Origin: an uncultured Bacilli bacterium | GTDB taxonomy: Bacteria > Bacillota_I > Bacilli_A > RF39 > UBA660 | Assembly: GCA_944329355.1 (NCBI GenBank) | Contig: CALVID010000008.1 | Coordinates: 1 to 35,579, forward strand | DNA length: 35,579 nucleotides | Direction of reading: 5' to 3' | Shown here: positions 14,507-22,587 of the stretch, one piece after another | How the letters are laid out: each line of letters opens with the position of its first letter | How positions within the stretch are numbered: position 1 is the stretch's first letter | Made by a program: the position numbers and the translations under genes | Notes under the pieces: generated by a model | Seen by the model: only the letters and a program-made list of their open reading frames with translations | Told to the model about the DNA's origin: nothing | The model's database searches: none

Positions 14507-15399
14507 TGTCATTATTAATTGTTATTTTAGTATTAGTTTTGATAATTGTTATACCGAATGTTAAAATAGTTCCTCAATCAATGTGTTATATTATTGAAAG
14601 ATTAGGATCATATTATACAACATGGTCTAACGGTTTACACTTTAAAATACCATTTATTGATAGATATGCTGGATTAGGCGGTATTAGTTTAAAAGAAAAA
14701 GTAAAAGACTTTCCACCACAACCAGTTATCACTAAAGATAATGTTACTATGCAAATAGATACAGTTGTTTATTATCAAATCACTGATCCAAAGCTATATA
14801 CTTATGGTGTAGAAAGTCCAGTAAGAGCTATCGAAAATCTAACAGCCACCACTTTAAGAAATATTATTGGTGAATTAGAATTAGATCAAACTTTGACATC
14901 AAGAGATATTATTAATTCTAAAATGAGATCAATCTTAGATGAAGCAACTAATCCATGGGGTATAAAAATAAATCGTGTCGAAGTTAAAAATATTTTACCA
15001 CCTCGTGATATTCAAGATGCCATGGAAAAGCAAATGAGAGCTGAAAGAGAAAGAAGAGAAAAAATTTTACAAGCCGAAGGTGAAAAGAAATCAAGTGTTT
15101 TAATAGCCGAAGGTAATAAAGAAAGTCTAATTTTACAAGCTGAGGCTGCCAAAGAAGCTCAAATTAAAAAAGCTGAAGGAGAAGCAGCGGCCATTTTAAA
15201 AAGAAGTGAAGCCGAAGCTATGGCAATTAAAAATTTAAAAGAAGCTGGTGCTGATAAATCAGTTTTAACTCTTAGAAGTTTTGATGCTTTAGCCAAAATG
15301 GCCAATGGTCAAGCTACAAAAATAATTGTACCATCTAACCTGCAGGATTTAGCAACCTTAGGAACAACAATATCAGAAATGTTTAAAGACAAAAAATAA
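14506..15399 (+). CDS. SPFH/stomatin-like membrane scaffold protein (QmcA type)
   Basis: A 297-residue protein with an N-terminal membrane anchor (about residues 2-18), the SPFH/band 7 domain (IIERLGSYYTTWSNGLHF, TKDNVTMQIDTVVYYQITDP, ENLTATTLRNIIGELELDQT) and a long alanine/glutamate coiled coil from about 165 to 250, then a short globular end. Such proteins oligomerise into membrane microdomain scaffolds. Its partner NfeD is translationally coupled upstream. Length and order match QmcA/YbbK-type proteins; I give no symbol because the naming varies. The PHP gene follows 11 bp later. Confidence 0.92.
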   Translation: MSLLIVILVLVLIIVIPNVKIVPQSMCYIIERLGSYYTTWSNGLHFKIPFIDRYAGLGGISLKEKVKDFPPQPVITKDNVTMQIDTVVYYQITDPKLYTYGVESPVRAIENLTATTLRNIIGELELDQTLTSRDIINSKMRSILDEATNPWGIKINRVEVKNILPPRDIQDAMEKQMRAERERREKILQAEGEKKSSVLIAEGNKESLILQAEAAKEAQIKKAEGEAAAILKRSEAEAMAIKNLKEAGADKSVLTLRSFDALAKMANGQATKIIVPSNLQDLATLGTTISEMFKDKK

Positions 15400-15410
15400 G
15401 GGGAATTAAT

Positions 15411-16280
15411 ATGCAAAGCACTTTAGATTTACATATGCACTCTAACCATTCATTAGATGGTAAGTTAGATGCAAATATAATATTAGATAAATGTGCGTAA
15501 AAGGGTATTAAAGTAGTATCTATAACCGACCATGATTCTTGTGATGTTTACTTAGATATTAACAAGACAAACTTTGAAGGAACAGTTATTTACGGTATGG
15601 AAGCAGATGCTTTAGTAGGTAAATTAACTTACGACATCTTATGTTATGATTTTGATTTAGAACCTGTTAGAAAATGGGCTCATAGTCAGTATGGTACCCT
15701 TGAAAGTAGACAAACAAAAATATTTGAGAAATTATGCGAAATATGCAACAAATTAGATTTAAAATTAGATGATTCAACTCCATATCAAGCCAAAGATGAA
15801 TATGCTCATGCTGCACTATTCAGAATGCTAGAAAATATTCCAGAAAGCAAACAATTTTTAGATAATTTAAATATAAAAACAGTAACAGACTTATATAGAG
15901 AAGGTACAACTAGCGAATCCTTTCCTCTTTATATTGACATGCATCTAGTATGGCCTACAATTGAAGATGTTCAAAAAATCATTCATCAAAATGGTGGAAA
16001 AATATTTTTAGCTCATCCATTTAAATATGGTAAAGAAACCAACGTAGAAGATATATTAAATTCTTGCTTACCTTATATTGATGGTATTGAAATTTGTAAT
16101 GAAAGTAATCAAGAGCAAGTCCAATTTTTATATGATTTTGCTCATAAACATGATTTATTAATATCTGCTGGAAATGATTTTCATGGAAGTGAAAAACACT
16201 CTGAATTAGGTGTTACTAATATAACAAAGGATATGGAAGATGAAATAATTGGGTTAATAAAGCAAAACATAAAATATTAA
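15411..16280 (+). pseudogene. PHP-domain metal-dependent phosphoesterase interrupted by one stop codon
   Basis: Full length would be 289 residues. The first 29 codons encode the PHP start with LHMHSNHS metal ligands; codon 30 is TAA (15498-15500), and the same frame continues with KGIKVVSITDHDS, an IEDVQKIIHQNGG helix, LAHPFKYG and the late GNDFHGS motif. So the frame is intact except for one stop, in a position where relatives often have lysine or glutamate; a single A-to-T change in AAA would create it. Reinitiation at ATG 15597 would give 227 residues lacking HxH and TDHD, so catalysis would be lost. A recent nonsense mutation, a sequencing error or readthrough are all possible. The family hydrolyses phosphoesters such as pAp or nucleoside bisphosphates. 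Confidence 0.8.
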
Positions 16281-16282
16281 TT

Positions 16283-16316
16283 AAAAAAACTGAAATGAAA
16301 TAAGTTTCAGTTTTTT
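16283..16316 (+). terminator. Terminator after the PHP gene
   Basis: ACTGAAA pairs with TTTCAGT around a 9-base loop, with an A-run before and six T after (16311-16316). It separates the NfeD/SPFH/PHP unit from the sporulation cluster. Confidence 0.85.
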
Positions 16317-16363
16317 GACATTTTATTTAACATAAATAATTTAAAATATAATTGGTGATAAAA

Positions 16364-16411
16364 ATGACTTATAAATATCATATTTATGATGAAGTAATAT
16401 CAATTTATTAG
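16364..16411 (+). CDS. Possible 15-residue leader peptide
   Basis: A short frame with a TTGGTGAT ribosome-binding-site-like sequence at proper spacing encodes MTYKYHIYDEVISIY. It ends on the first base of the sigma-E-like -35 box for yqfC. It is too short for any family match and could be chance; the tyrosine richness is notable but A/T-rich DNA favours it. Confidence 0.25.
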   Translation: MTYKYHIYDEVISIY

Positions 16412-16439
16412 TATATTTAAATGCTTTCACCCATAAAAT
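16411..16439 (+). promoter_or_regulatory. Sigma-E-like sporulation promoter for yqfC-yqfD
   Basis: GTATATT (16411-16417), a 14-bp spacer, and CATAAAAT (16432-16439) match the Bacillus sigma-E consensus (KMATATT, 14-15 bp, CATACAHT) at nearly all positions. Position ahead of yqfC agrees with mother-cell expression known for this cluster. The -10 is embedded in an 8-bp hairpin, CACCCATA (16428-16435) with TATGGGTG (16442-16449), that also holds the yqfC ribosome-binding site. Confidence 0.7.
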
Positions 16440-16455
16440 TATATGGGTGATTTTC

Positions 16456-16689
16456 ATGCTTAGTACATTGCGTTCTTATATTTTAGAAGATGAATTCAAA
16501 ATAACAATTTTAACTAAAAAAATAGATATAGTAAATTATTCAGAAATAGATCATTTTGATGAAAACAAAATTATAGTCAGGTTCAATAAAGGAATTGTTA
16601 TAGTTAAAGGAGAAGATCTTTCAATAGCCAAACTTCTCAATGATGAACTATTAATTTTAGGAACAATAAAAACAGTTGAATTTCAATGA
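16456..16689 (+). CDS. yqfC: YqfC/YabP-family sporulation protein
   Basis: A 77-residue protein of the YabP/YqfC family (IDIVNYSEIDHFDENKIIVR, then GIVIVKGEDLSIAKLLNDEL with the typical G-x-L-x-I-x-x-L). It is a mother-cell sporulation protein of the sigma-E regulon in Bacillus. Start ATG at 16456 has GGGTGAT six bases upstream; the GTG at 16447 overlaps that site and adds non-conserved residues. The stop overlaps the yqfD start by 4 bp, the conserved gene order. Confidence 0.88.
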   Translation: MLSTLRSYILEDEFKITILTKKIDIVNYSEIDHFDENKIIVRFNKGIVIVKGEDLSIAKLLNDELLILGTIKTVEFQ

Positions 16690-17834
16690 TTGAAAAATTG
16701 ATCAGTAAAATATCCTTAAATATAAAAGGGAAAAACATAAATCGGTTCATCAAAAAACTGAGAACTCGCAAAATAGAAATTTTATCTATAAAATATAAAA
16801 ATCAAAACGAAGCTGATATCATCATCTATAAAAAAGACTATGAAACAGTTTTAAAAATAAAAAGTATATATGAAATAACCGAATTAGATGTCTTTGGATT
16901 AATAAAAATAAAAAGAAAAATAAAACTAACCAAACATTTAATAATTATAATTATAGTCGCCTTCGCACTATTCATGTTATTTACCAATATAATCTTCAAA
17001 GTAGAAGTCATTCATTCAAATAAAGAAATTAGAAATTTATTATTAAAAGAATTAGAAAAAGAAGGTATAAAAAAATATTCCTTTAAAAAATCATATAACG
17101 AAATAACTAAAATTAAAGAACAAATATTAAACAAATACCCAGATAAAATTGAATGGTTAGAAATTGAAAATAGCGGCACCAAATATACCGTTAGAGTAGA
17201 AGAAAGAGAAATTGTAAAAAAAGAAGAAAATAATAACCCAAGACACATAATAGCCAAAAAAGATGGCGTTTTGAAAAAAGTAATTGCCGAAAAAGGCGAT
17301 ATCGTTAAAGACATGAATGATTATGTAAAAAAAGGCGATTTAATAGTAACTGGCGAACTAATCTTTAATGAAAAAGTTAAAGGTAAAGTCAGAGCCGAAG
17401 GTAAAGCCTATGCTGAAGTATGGTATGTTACCAAAACAGAATACCCCTATGCCATGTATAAAGAAACAGAAACAGGAAAAGAAAAAGACATATATGCCAT
17501 AAAATTCTTAAATCACACCTTAGAATTAACCTTAAATAAATATAAAACCAAAAATATAAAAGAAGAAGAAATAATCAAACATAACCTAATTCCCTTAAAA
17601 CTAGTCAAACAAAGTCAAAAAGAAACCAAAGTAACAGATATAATTTTAACCAAAGAAGAAGCCATATCCAAAGCCAAAGAAAAAGCAACTAAAGATATAG
17701 AAAAAAAACTATCCAAAAACGAATACATCATCAGAAGTAAATATTTGAAAAGTACCGTCAAAGAGAGTATAGTAGAAGTAGAAATGTTTTTTGCGGTATA
17801 TGAAGATATTACCGATTATGTAGAATTTAGGTGA
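16686..17834 (+). CDS. yqfD: YqfD-family sporulation membrane protein
   Basis: A 382-residue protein (family usual length about 390-400). Cytoplasmic N-terminal 80 residues, one membrane segment (HLIIIIIVAFALFMLFTNII, about 84-103), then an outer domain with EWLEIENSGTKYTVRVEERE and ARKDGV-like HIIAKKDGVLKKVIAEKGD, NDYVKKGDLIVTGELI motifs typical of the family. In Bacillus it is made in the mother cell under sigma-E and supports forespore events; mechanism is unclear. Co-operonic with yqfC (4-bp overlap). Confidence 0.93.
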   Translation: MIEKLISKISLNIKGKNINRFIKKLRTRKIEILSIKYKNQNEADIIIYKKDYETVLKIKSIYEITELDVFGLIKIKRKIKLTKHLIIIIIVAFALFMLFTNIIFKVEVIHSNKEIRNLLLKELEKEGIKKYSFKKSYNEITKIKEQILNKYPDKIEWLEIENSGTKYTVRVEEREIVKKEENNNPRHIIAKKDGVLKKVIAEKGDIVKDMNDYVKKGDLIVTGELIFNEKVKGKVRAEGKAYAEVWYVTKTEYPYAMYKETETGKEKDIYAIKFLNHTLELTLNKYKTKNIKEEEIIKHNLIPLKLVKQSQKETKVTDIILTKEEAISKAKEKATKDIEKKLSKNEYIIRSKYLKSTVKESIVEVEMFFAVYEDITDYVEFR

Positions 17835-18451
17835 TGTATTTGATTAGACAAAGTATTATAGAAATATTAGGTCAAACCTGGCCAACCATATTAATCAGTA
17901 GTGTGATTGCCATAAGCATGCGTTTAGTATATTTAATCAAAAACAAACAAAAAATAATATTTTATAAAGAACTCCTTGCCTTAATATTTATCATCTATGT
18001 TTTGTGTTTGTTCTATGTTGTAACCTTTGGAGATGTCAGCTGGTCAAATTCAAACTTTATTCCATTCAAAGAAATGTTTAGATATTCCTTTGGAAGCAAT
18101 CTATTTATCAAAAATGTGTTAGGAAATATCATAATGTTTATCCCATATGGATTTTTTATCTCATATTATTTAAAACTAAAAAAACCATTATCCGCATTTT
18201 TATTAATTTTATTAGTATCCGCATCCATTGAAACCACTCAATTACTAATTGGCAGAGTATTTGATATAGATGATATAACCTTAAATGTCATAGGAGGAAT
18301 GCTTGGTTTTCTAATCTATAAATTAATAGACCTAATCAATGACCACCTTCCACCAGTATTGAAAAATCCCATAGTTTATAATATAATTATATTGTTATGT
18401 ACAGCCCTAATGGCCTTGTATATGTTTAACTTAATAGAAGTGGGAGTATAG
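17834..18451 (+). CDS. VanZ-like membrane protein, in the slot normally held by phoH
   Basis: A 205-residue integral membrane protein with five hydrophobic segments and the VanZ signature NIIMFIPYGFF followed by ETTQLLIGRVFDIDDITLNV and a GG before the last segments. VanZ proteins can lower teicoplanin binding, but most chromosomal homologues have unknown roles. Start ATG at 17834 overlaps the yqfD stop (TGATG); a GTG at 17831 is the alternative. In Bacillus the gene after yqfD is phoH, then pgpH; both are missing here. Proximity to dgkA and era may point to envelope lipid or lipid-carrier function, but that is inference. Confidence 0.88.
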   Translation: MYLIRQSIIEILGQTWPTILISSVIAISMRLVYLIKNKQKIIFYKELLALIFIIYVLCLFYVVTFGDVSWSNSNFIPFKEMFRYSFGSNLFIKNVLGNIIMFIPYGFFISYYLKLKKPLSAFLLILLVSASIETTQLLIGRVFDIDDITLNVIGGMLGFLIYKLIDLINDHLPPVLKNPIVYNIIILLCTALMALYMFNLIEVGV

Positions 18452-18452
18452 T

Positions 18453-18899
18453 ATGAATAATTTTGAAATATTTAATGAAACAAATGAAGAAGTAGATTTA
18501 AAAGAAGAAAAAAACATAATAGACTTTGCCTTAAAACATGAAAATCTAACCAACGTTACTTTTAATGTCATATTTGTAGATAGTGATAAAATAAGAGAGT
18601 TAAATAAAACTTATAGAAATATTGATAGAGAAACAGATGTCATAAGTTTTGCCTTAGAAGATGGCGAAGCTAATATAAATTTTGAATTTGGTAGACTATT
18701 AGGAGATATTTATATATGTGTACCTAAAATGAAAGCTCAAGCTAAAGAATATGGACATAGTATCGCAAGAGAAATGGGATTTTTAACCGTACACGGATTA
18801 CTACATTTACTAGGATATGACCACATGACTAAAGAAGAAGAAAAAATAATGTTTGCTAAACAGGAGGAGATATTAAATGCCTACGGTCTCAAGAGATGA
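18453..18899 (+). CDS. ybeY: Endoribonuclease YbeY (rRNA maturation)
   Basis: A 148-residue metallo-RNase for 16S rRNA 3' maturation and ribosome quality control. The zinc motif HGLLHLLGYDH (about residues 113-123) is intact, and NKTYRNIDRETDVISFAL is the conserved core strand region. It starts two bases after the VanZ stop and overlaps dgkA by 23 bp, so the block is one transcript. The gene ends with TGA, showing TGA is a stop here. Confidence 0.96.
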   Translation: MNNFEIFNETNEEVDLKEEKNIIDFALKHENLTNVTFNVIFVDSDKIRELNKTYRNIDRETDVISFALEDGEANINFEFGRLLGDIYICVPKMKAQAKEYGHSIAREMGFLTVHGLLHLLGYDHMTKEEEKIMFAKQEEILNAYGLKR

Positions 18900-19278
18900 T
18901 TTAAAAAAGAAAGGCTTTAAAAGACTATTTAAAAGCTTTAAATATGCCTTTGATGGTCTAAAATACGCCTTTAAATATGAACAAAATATCCTAGTTCATA
19001 CATTAGCTACCATATTAGTAGTAATAGCAGGAATTTATTTCAAAATATCTCAAATAGAGTGGCTTGCCATAATTCTAATTATCGGTTTAGTAATAGCCAC
19101 TGAACTAATAAACACAAGTATTGAAGCTACCATAGACTTAGTAACTAAAGAAACTCATCCACTAGCCAAAATAGCAAAAGATACCGCCGCTGCCGCTGTA
19201 TTAGTCTTTGGTCTAACCGCCATCATCATAGGATTTATCATATTTGTTCCAAAAATAATCACACTAATAGGAGGGTAA
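18877..19278 (+). CDS. dgkA: Diacylglycerol/undecaprenol kinase DgkA
   Basis: A 133-residue membrane kinase. FKSFKYAFDGLKYAFKYEQN at the N-terminus, then three membrane segments and ATELINTSIEATIDLVTKE with the conserved E, N and D residues of the active site, plus AKDTAAAAVLV. Gram-positive homologues phosphorylate undecaprenol, recycling the wall lipid carrier. ATG at 18877 follows GGAGGAG inside ybeY; the 23-bp overlap suggests coupling. The order ybeY-dgkA-(cdd)-era is conserved, with cdd absent here. Confidence 0.95.
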   Translation: MPTVSRDDLKKKGFKRLFKSFKYAFDGLKYAFKYEQNILVHTLATILVVIAGIYFKISQIEWLAIILIIGLVIATELINTSIEATIDLVTKETHPLAKIAKDTAAAAVLVFGLTAIIIGFIIFVPKIITLIGG

Positions 19279-19281
19279 AAA

Positions 19282-20169
19282 ATGCACACAGGATTTGTCA
19301 GTTTTGTTGGAAGACCTAACGTTGGAAAATCAACCCTAATAAATAAACTAGTTAAAACTAAAATAGCCATTACCTCAGATAAACCAGGAACGACTAGAAA
19401 CATCATTCAAGGAATATACAATGATGAAGATTCACAAATAGTATTTGTCGATACTCCAGGTATCCATAAACCAGTCAATAAACTGGGTAAAATCTTAAAC
19501 AAAGGAGCCTATTATAGTATAGAAGATGTCGATATAGTATGTTTCTTAGTAGATGCCAAAGCAGGACTTGGTAAAGGCGATAAATACGTTATAGAAAAAT
19601 TAAAAGATATAAATAAACCAGTAATTTTAATCATAAATAAAATAGATGGCTTATCAAAAGATGAAATATTCTTAAAAATAAACGAATATAAAGACTTATA
19701 TGATTTTAAAGAAATAGTTCCCATATCAGCTTTAAAAAATAAAAACATAAATGAATTAATAAAAGTAATTAAACAGTATTTACCAGATAACATAAAATAC
19801 TTTGATGATAATATAGTTACAAATAGAAGTATGCAATTTATGATATCAGAAATAGTTAGAGAAAAAATATTATGGTTAACCAAAGAAGAAGTCCCTCATT
19901 CAGTAACTTGTCTAACTGAAAAAATCATCAAAGATAAAGATAAAAACATCATAAATGTCGCCATTATAGTTGATAGAGATGCTCTAAAAAGAATAATCAT
20001 TGGAAAAAACGGTCAAATGATAAAAAAAATAGGCACCTTAGCTAGAAAAGATTTAGAAGAAATATTAAACACTAAAGTATACTTAGAATTATATGTTAAA
20101 ACAATTGAAAAATGGCGTGATAGAGAAAAATATTTATCAGAATTTAACTTTGGTGATTTTACTGAATAA
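19282..20169 (+). CDS. era: GTPase Era (30S ribosome assembly)
   Basis: A 295-residue protein of normal length. GTPase motifs G1 GRPNVGKST (11-19 region), G3 DTPGIH, G4 NKID, G5 SAL, followed by the KH domain with IIGKNGQMIKKIGTLARKDL that binds the 3' end of 16S rRNA. Works with YbeY, encoded upstream, in 16S maturation. Starts 3 bp after dgkA with GGAGG. Confidence 0.98.
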   Translation: MHTGFVSFVGRPNVGKSTLINKLVKTKIAITSDKPGTTRNIIQGIYNDEDSQIVFVDTPGIHKPVNKLGKILNKGAYYSIEDVDIVCFLVDAKAGLGKGDKYVIEKLKDINKPVILIINKIDGLSKDEIFLKINEYKDLYDFKEIVPISALKNKNINELIKVIKQYLPDNIKYFDDNIVTNRSMQFMISEIVREKILWLTKEEVPHSVTCLTEKIIKDKDKNIINVAIIVDRDALKRIIIGKNGQMIKKIGTLARKDLEEILNTKVYLELYVKTIEKWRDREKYLSEFNFGDFTE

Positions 20170-20209
20170 AAATAATAAAAAATCACCAAAATATAAATAG
20201 GTGATAAAA

Positions 20210-20329
20210 ATGAATAAAAAAAACTTATGGAACTTATTTAGATTGACAGGTAAAATCGAATACTATTTAAAATATAAAGAAGAGGATAAAAATGAACTTA
20301 GAAGAAGTAACGGGGATAATAGTAAATGA
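20210..20329 (+). CDS. yqzL: Small YqzL-family protein
   Basis: A 39-residue protein beginning MNKKNLWNLFRLTGKIEYYL. It has the W-x-x-F-x-x-TG-x-I-x-x-Y-L-x-Y-K pattern of YqzL, and sits exactly between era and recO, the position of yqzL in Bacillus. The start follows AGGTGAT. The last 38 bp overlap recO in another frame, so its C-terminal tail (RRSNGDNSK) is dictated partly by the recO start. Function unknown. Confidence 0.75.
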   Translation: MNKKNLWNLFRLTGKIEYYLKYKEEDKNELRRSNGDNSK

Positions 20330-21032
20330 AACAAGCTATGGAGAAACAAGTAAAATATTAAATGTTATAACCAAAGAAAAAGGACTAATTTCCATGATGG
20401 CCAAAGGGTGTAAAAACTTAAAAAGCCCTTTAAGAAGTGTCTCATCTAAATTAACCTATGGAAAATTTATAATTTACTATAAAGAAAATAAAATATCTAC
20501 ATTAAAAGAAGTAAGCGTTTTAGATAACTTTAAAAACCTAAAAAAAGACATAACTTCTATCAGTTATTCTGCTTACATGTTAGAATTAAGCGAAGGTGTC
20601 ATTAAACAAAATAATAATCCTCATATATTTGATTTACTAATACAAAGCTTAAAAAAAATAGATGAAGGATTTGACCCCTTAATAATCATGAATATATTAG
20701 AATTAAAATACTTAGAATTCTTGGGTGTCATGCCCATAATTGATTCATGTGCCATATGTGGAAAAAAAACAGGCATTGTAACCTTATCAAGTTATCGTGG
20801 GGGCTATGTCTGTAAAAACTGTTATACTAATGAATTTATGGTCTCAGATAAAACAATTAAATTAATCAGAATGTTTTACTATGTCGATATAAGCAAAATA
20901 TCTAAATTAGACATCAGTCCAAAATCCAAAAACGAAATAAATCTATTTTTAGATGATTATTATTCAAGATATACAGGACTATACTTAAAAAGTAAAAGCT
21001 TTATTAAAAATTTACAAAAATTAACAAATTAA
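20292..21032 (+). CDS. recO: DNA repair protein RecO
   Basis: A 246-residue protein that binds single-stranded DNA and loads RecA with RecR. N-terminal OB fold with EVTGIIVNETSYGETSKILN and TKEKGLISMMAKG, a helical middle, and a zinc cluster CAICGKK...CKNC (about residues 154-180). Start ATG follows AGAGGAT, and the gene begins within yqzL. Length is typical. It ends just before the T-box leader. Confidence 0.95.
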   Translation: MNLEEVTGIIVNETSYGETSKILNVITKEKGLISMMAKGCKNLKSPLRSVSSKLTYGKFIIYYKENKISTLKEVSVLDNFKNLKKDITSISYSAYMLELSEGVIKQNNNPHIFDLLIQSLKKIDEGFDPLIIMNILELKYLEFLGVMPIIDSCAICGKKTGIVTLSSYRGGYVCKNCYTNEFMVSDKTIKLIRMFYYVDISKISKLDISPKSKNEINLFLDDYYSRYTGLYLKSKSFIKNLQKLTN

Positions 21033-21034
21033 CT

Positions 21035-21193
21035 TGACTAAGTTAAAAGAAAAACATAAAATTAATATTGAAAGGCGAAGATCTGCGTGGAAAACAGGGA
21101 GTCATATATTAGAAAGTGATTCTTCTAGAATAAATAAGGTGGAACCGCGGGCAACCGTCCTTATATTTCTAGGAGAATTTTTATTTAGGGAGG
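21035..21193 (+). ncRNA. T-box riboswitch for glycyl-tRNA synthetase
   Basis: The canonical T-box AAGGTGGAACCGCGG is at 21137-21151. It is embedded in a long antiterminator-type helix: CTAGAA...ATAAGG before it pairs with CCTTAT...TTTCTAG after it. The variable base after TGG is A, which pairs with U73, the discriminator of bacterial tRNA-Gly. The leader is short, lacking room for stems II/IIA/B, as in known glyQS T-boxes. I cannot fix the specifier. No strong terminator follows; instead TCCTTA (about 21159-21164) can pair with TAGGGA covering the AGGGAGG ribosome-binding site at 21187-21193, so translational control is likely. Confidence 0.85.
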
Positions 21194-21198
21194 TAATT

Positions 21199-22569
21199 AT
21201 GGAAAAATTAACAATGGAAAAATTAGTAAGTATTTGTAAACAATATGGTTTCGTATTTCAAGGTAGTGAAATCTATGGTGGACTTGCCAACACTTGGGAT
21301 TATGGTCCACTAGGAGTAGAACTTAAAAATAACTTAAAAAAAGCCTGGTGGAAGAAATTTATAGAAGAAAGCATTCATAGTTATGGAATTGACGCTGCCA
21401 TATTAATGAATCCAAAAGTATGGGAAGCTTCAGGTCATGTTCAAAACTTTTCAGACCCATTAATCGACTGTAAGGAATGTAAGTCAAGACATAGAGCCGA
21501 TAAACTAGTTGAAGCCGTAAATCCAGAAATAGATGGAGACTCTTTAACTGATGATGAATTATATGATTATATAATTAAAAATCATATCAAATGTCCAAAA
21601 TGTGGTAAATCAAATTGGACTAAAATCAGACAGTTTAACCTTTTATTCGAAACAAGTAGGGGAGTTATCAAAGATGATTCATCAAAAGTATATTTAAGAG
21701 GAGAAACCGCTCAAGGAGAATTTGTCAATTTCTTAAACGTTCAAAAATCTATGAGAGCCAAGCTTCCATTTGGAATAGGTCAAATAGGTAAAGCCTTTAG
21801 AAATGAAATTACCCCAGGAAACTTTACCTTTAGAACAATAGAGTTTGAACAGATGGAGCACCAGCTTTTCTGTAAAGAAGAAGATTCAATGAATTTTTAT
21901 GAAAATTATAAACAAAAAGCTTGGAAATTCTTAATAGATTTAGGAATTAAAGAAGAAAATATCAGATTTAAAGACCATGAAAAATTAGTCTTTTACTGTA
22001 AAGCTGCATGTGATATTCAGTATAAATTTCCATTTGGCTTTGATGAACTTTGGGGAACTCATCATAGAGGAACTTATGACTTATCAAGACATGAAGAATA
22101 TTCTGGAAATCAAATGAGATATCTAGACCCAGATACTAATGAAAAAATATTACCAACCATTGTCGAATCAAGTGTAGGAGCAGACCGTCTTGCATTAGCT
22201 ATATTGTGTAACGCCTATGAAGAAGAAAAGCTAGAAGATGGCACTACTAGAGAGGTCATGCATTTCCATCCTTTTCTAGCGCCTTATAAAGCCGCTATTC
22301 TACCACTTGTCAAAAAACATCATAAAGATAAAGCTTTAGAAATATATAATAAATTATCTAAAACATTTATGATAACTTATGATGAAACAGGAAATATTGG
22401 TAAAAGATATCGAAGACAAGATATTGCAGGAACGCCTTTTTGTATAACCGTTGATGATGATACCATTAATAATAATACCGTTACAGTTAGAAATAGAGAT
22501 ACCATGAAACAAGATGTAGTTAAAGTAGATGAATTAGAAAACTATTTAAATGAAAAAATAAAATTTTAA
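21199..22569 (+). CDS. glyS: Glycyl-tRNA synthetase, alpha2 type
   Basis: A 456-residue class II synthetase joining glycine to tRNA-Gly. Start MEKLTMEKLVSICKQYGFVF is the family N-terminus. It shows a C-x2-C...C-x2-C zinc site (CKEC near 93 and CPKC near 132), motif 2 FRNEITPGNFTFRTIEFEQM and motif 3 GADRLALAI. The frame is open far upstream through the T-box, but that extension is not coding; ATG 21199 has AGGGAGG five bases ahead. The single-chain alpha2 form replaces the two-gene glyQ/glyS used by Bacillus at the same locus after recO. Confidence 0.97.
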   Translation: MEKLTMEKLVSICKQYGFVFQGSEIYGGLANTWDYGPLGVELKNNLKKAWWKKFIEESIHSYGIDAAILMNPKVWEASGHVQNFSDPLIDCKECKSRHRADKLVEAVNPEIDGDSLTDDELYDYIIKNHIKCPKCGKSNWTKIRQFNLLFETSRGVIKDDSSKVYLRGETAQGEFVNFLNVQKSMRAKLPFGIGQIGKAFRNEITPGNFTFRTIEFEQMEHQLFCKEEDSMNFYENYKQKAWKFLIDLGIKEENIRFKDHEKLVFYCKAACDIQYKFPFGFDELWGTHHRGTYDLSRHEEYSGNQMRYLDPDTNEKILPTIVESSVGADRLALAILCNAYEEEKLEDGTTREVMHFHPFLAPYKAAILPLVKKHHKDKALEIYNKLSKTFMITYDETGNIGKRYRRQDIAGTPFCITVDDDTINNNTVTVRNRDTMKQDVVKVDELENYLNEKIKF

Positions 22570-22587
22570 TTTAAATGGAGAAAACTT

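Noticed and set aside
15597-16280. Complete 227-residue phosphoesterase starting at 15597
   Set aside because: The frame upstream encodes the missing PHP motifs (HxH and TDHD) interrupted by one stop, so 15597 is an internal methionine of a broken gene.
16315-16352. TTGACA at 16315 with TATAAT at 16347 as a vegetative promoter for yqfC
   Set aside because: The spacer is 26 bp and the TTGACA overlaps the preceding terminator's T-run. The sigma-E-like site downstream has better spacing.
21034-21198. N-terminal extension of glycyl-tRNA synthetase
   Set aside because: The frame is open but the DNA is a T-box leader, the start would be TTG without a ribosome-binding site, and family members begin at the methionine at 21199.
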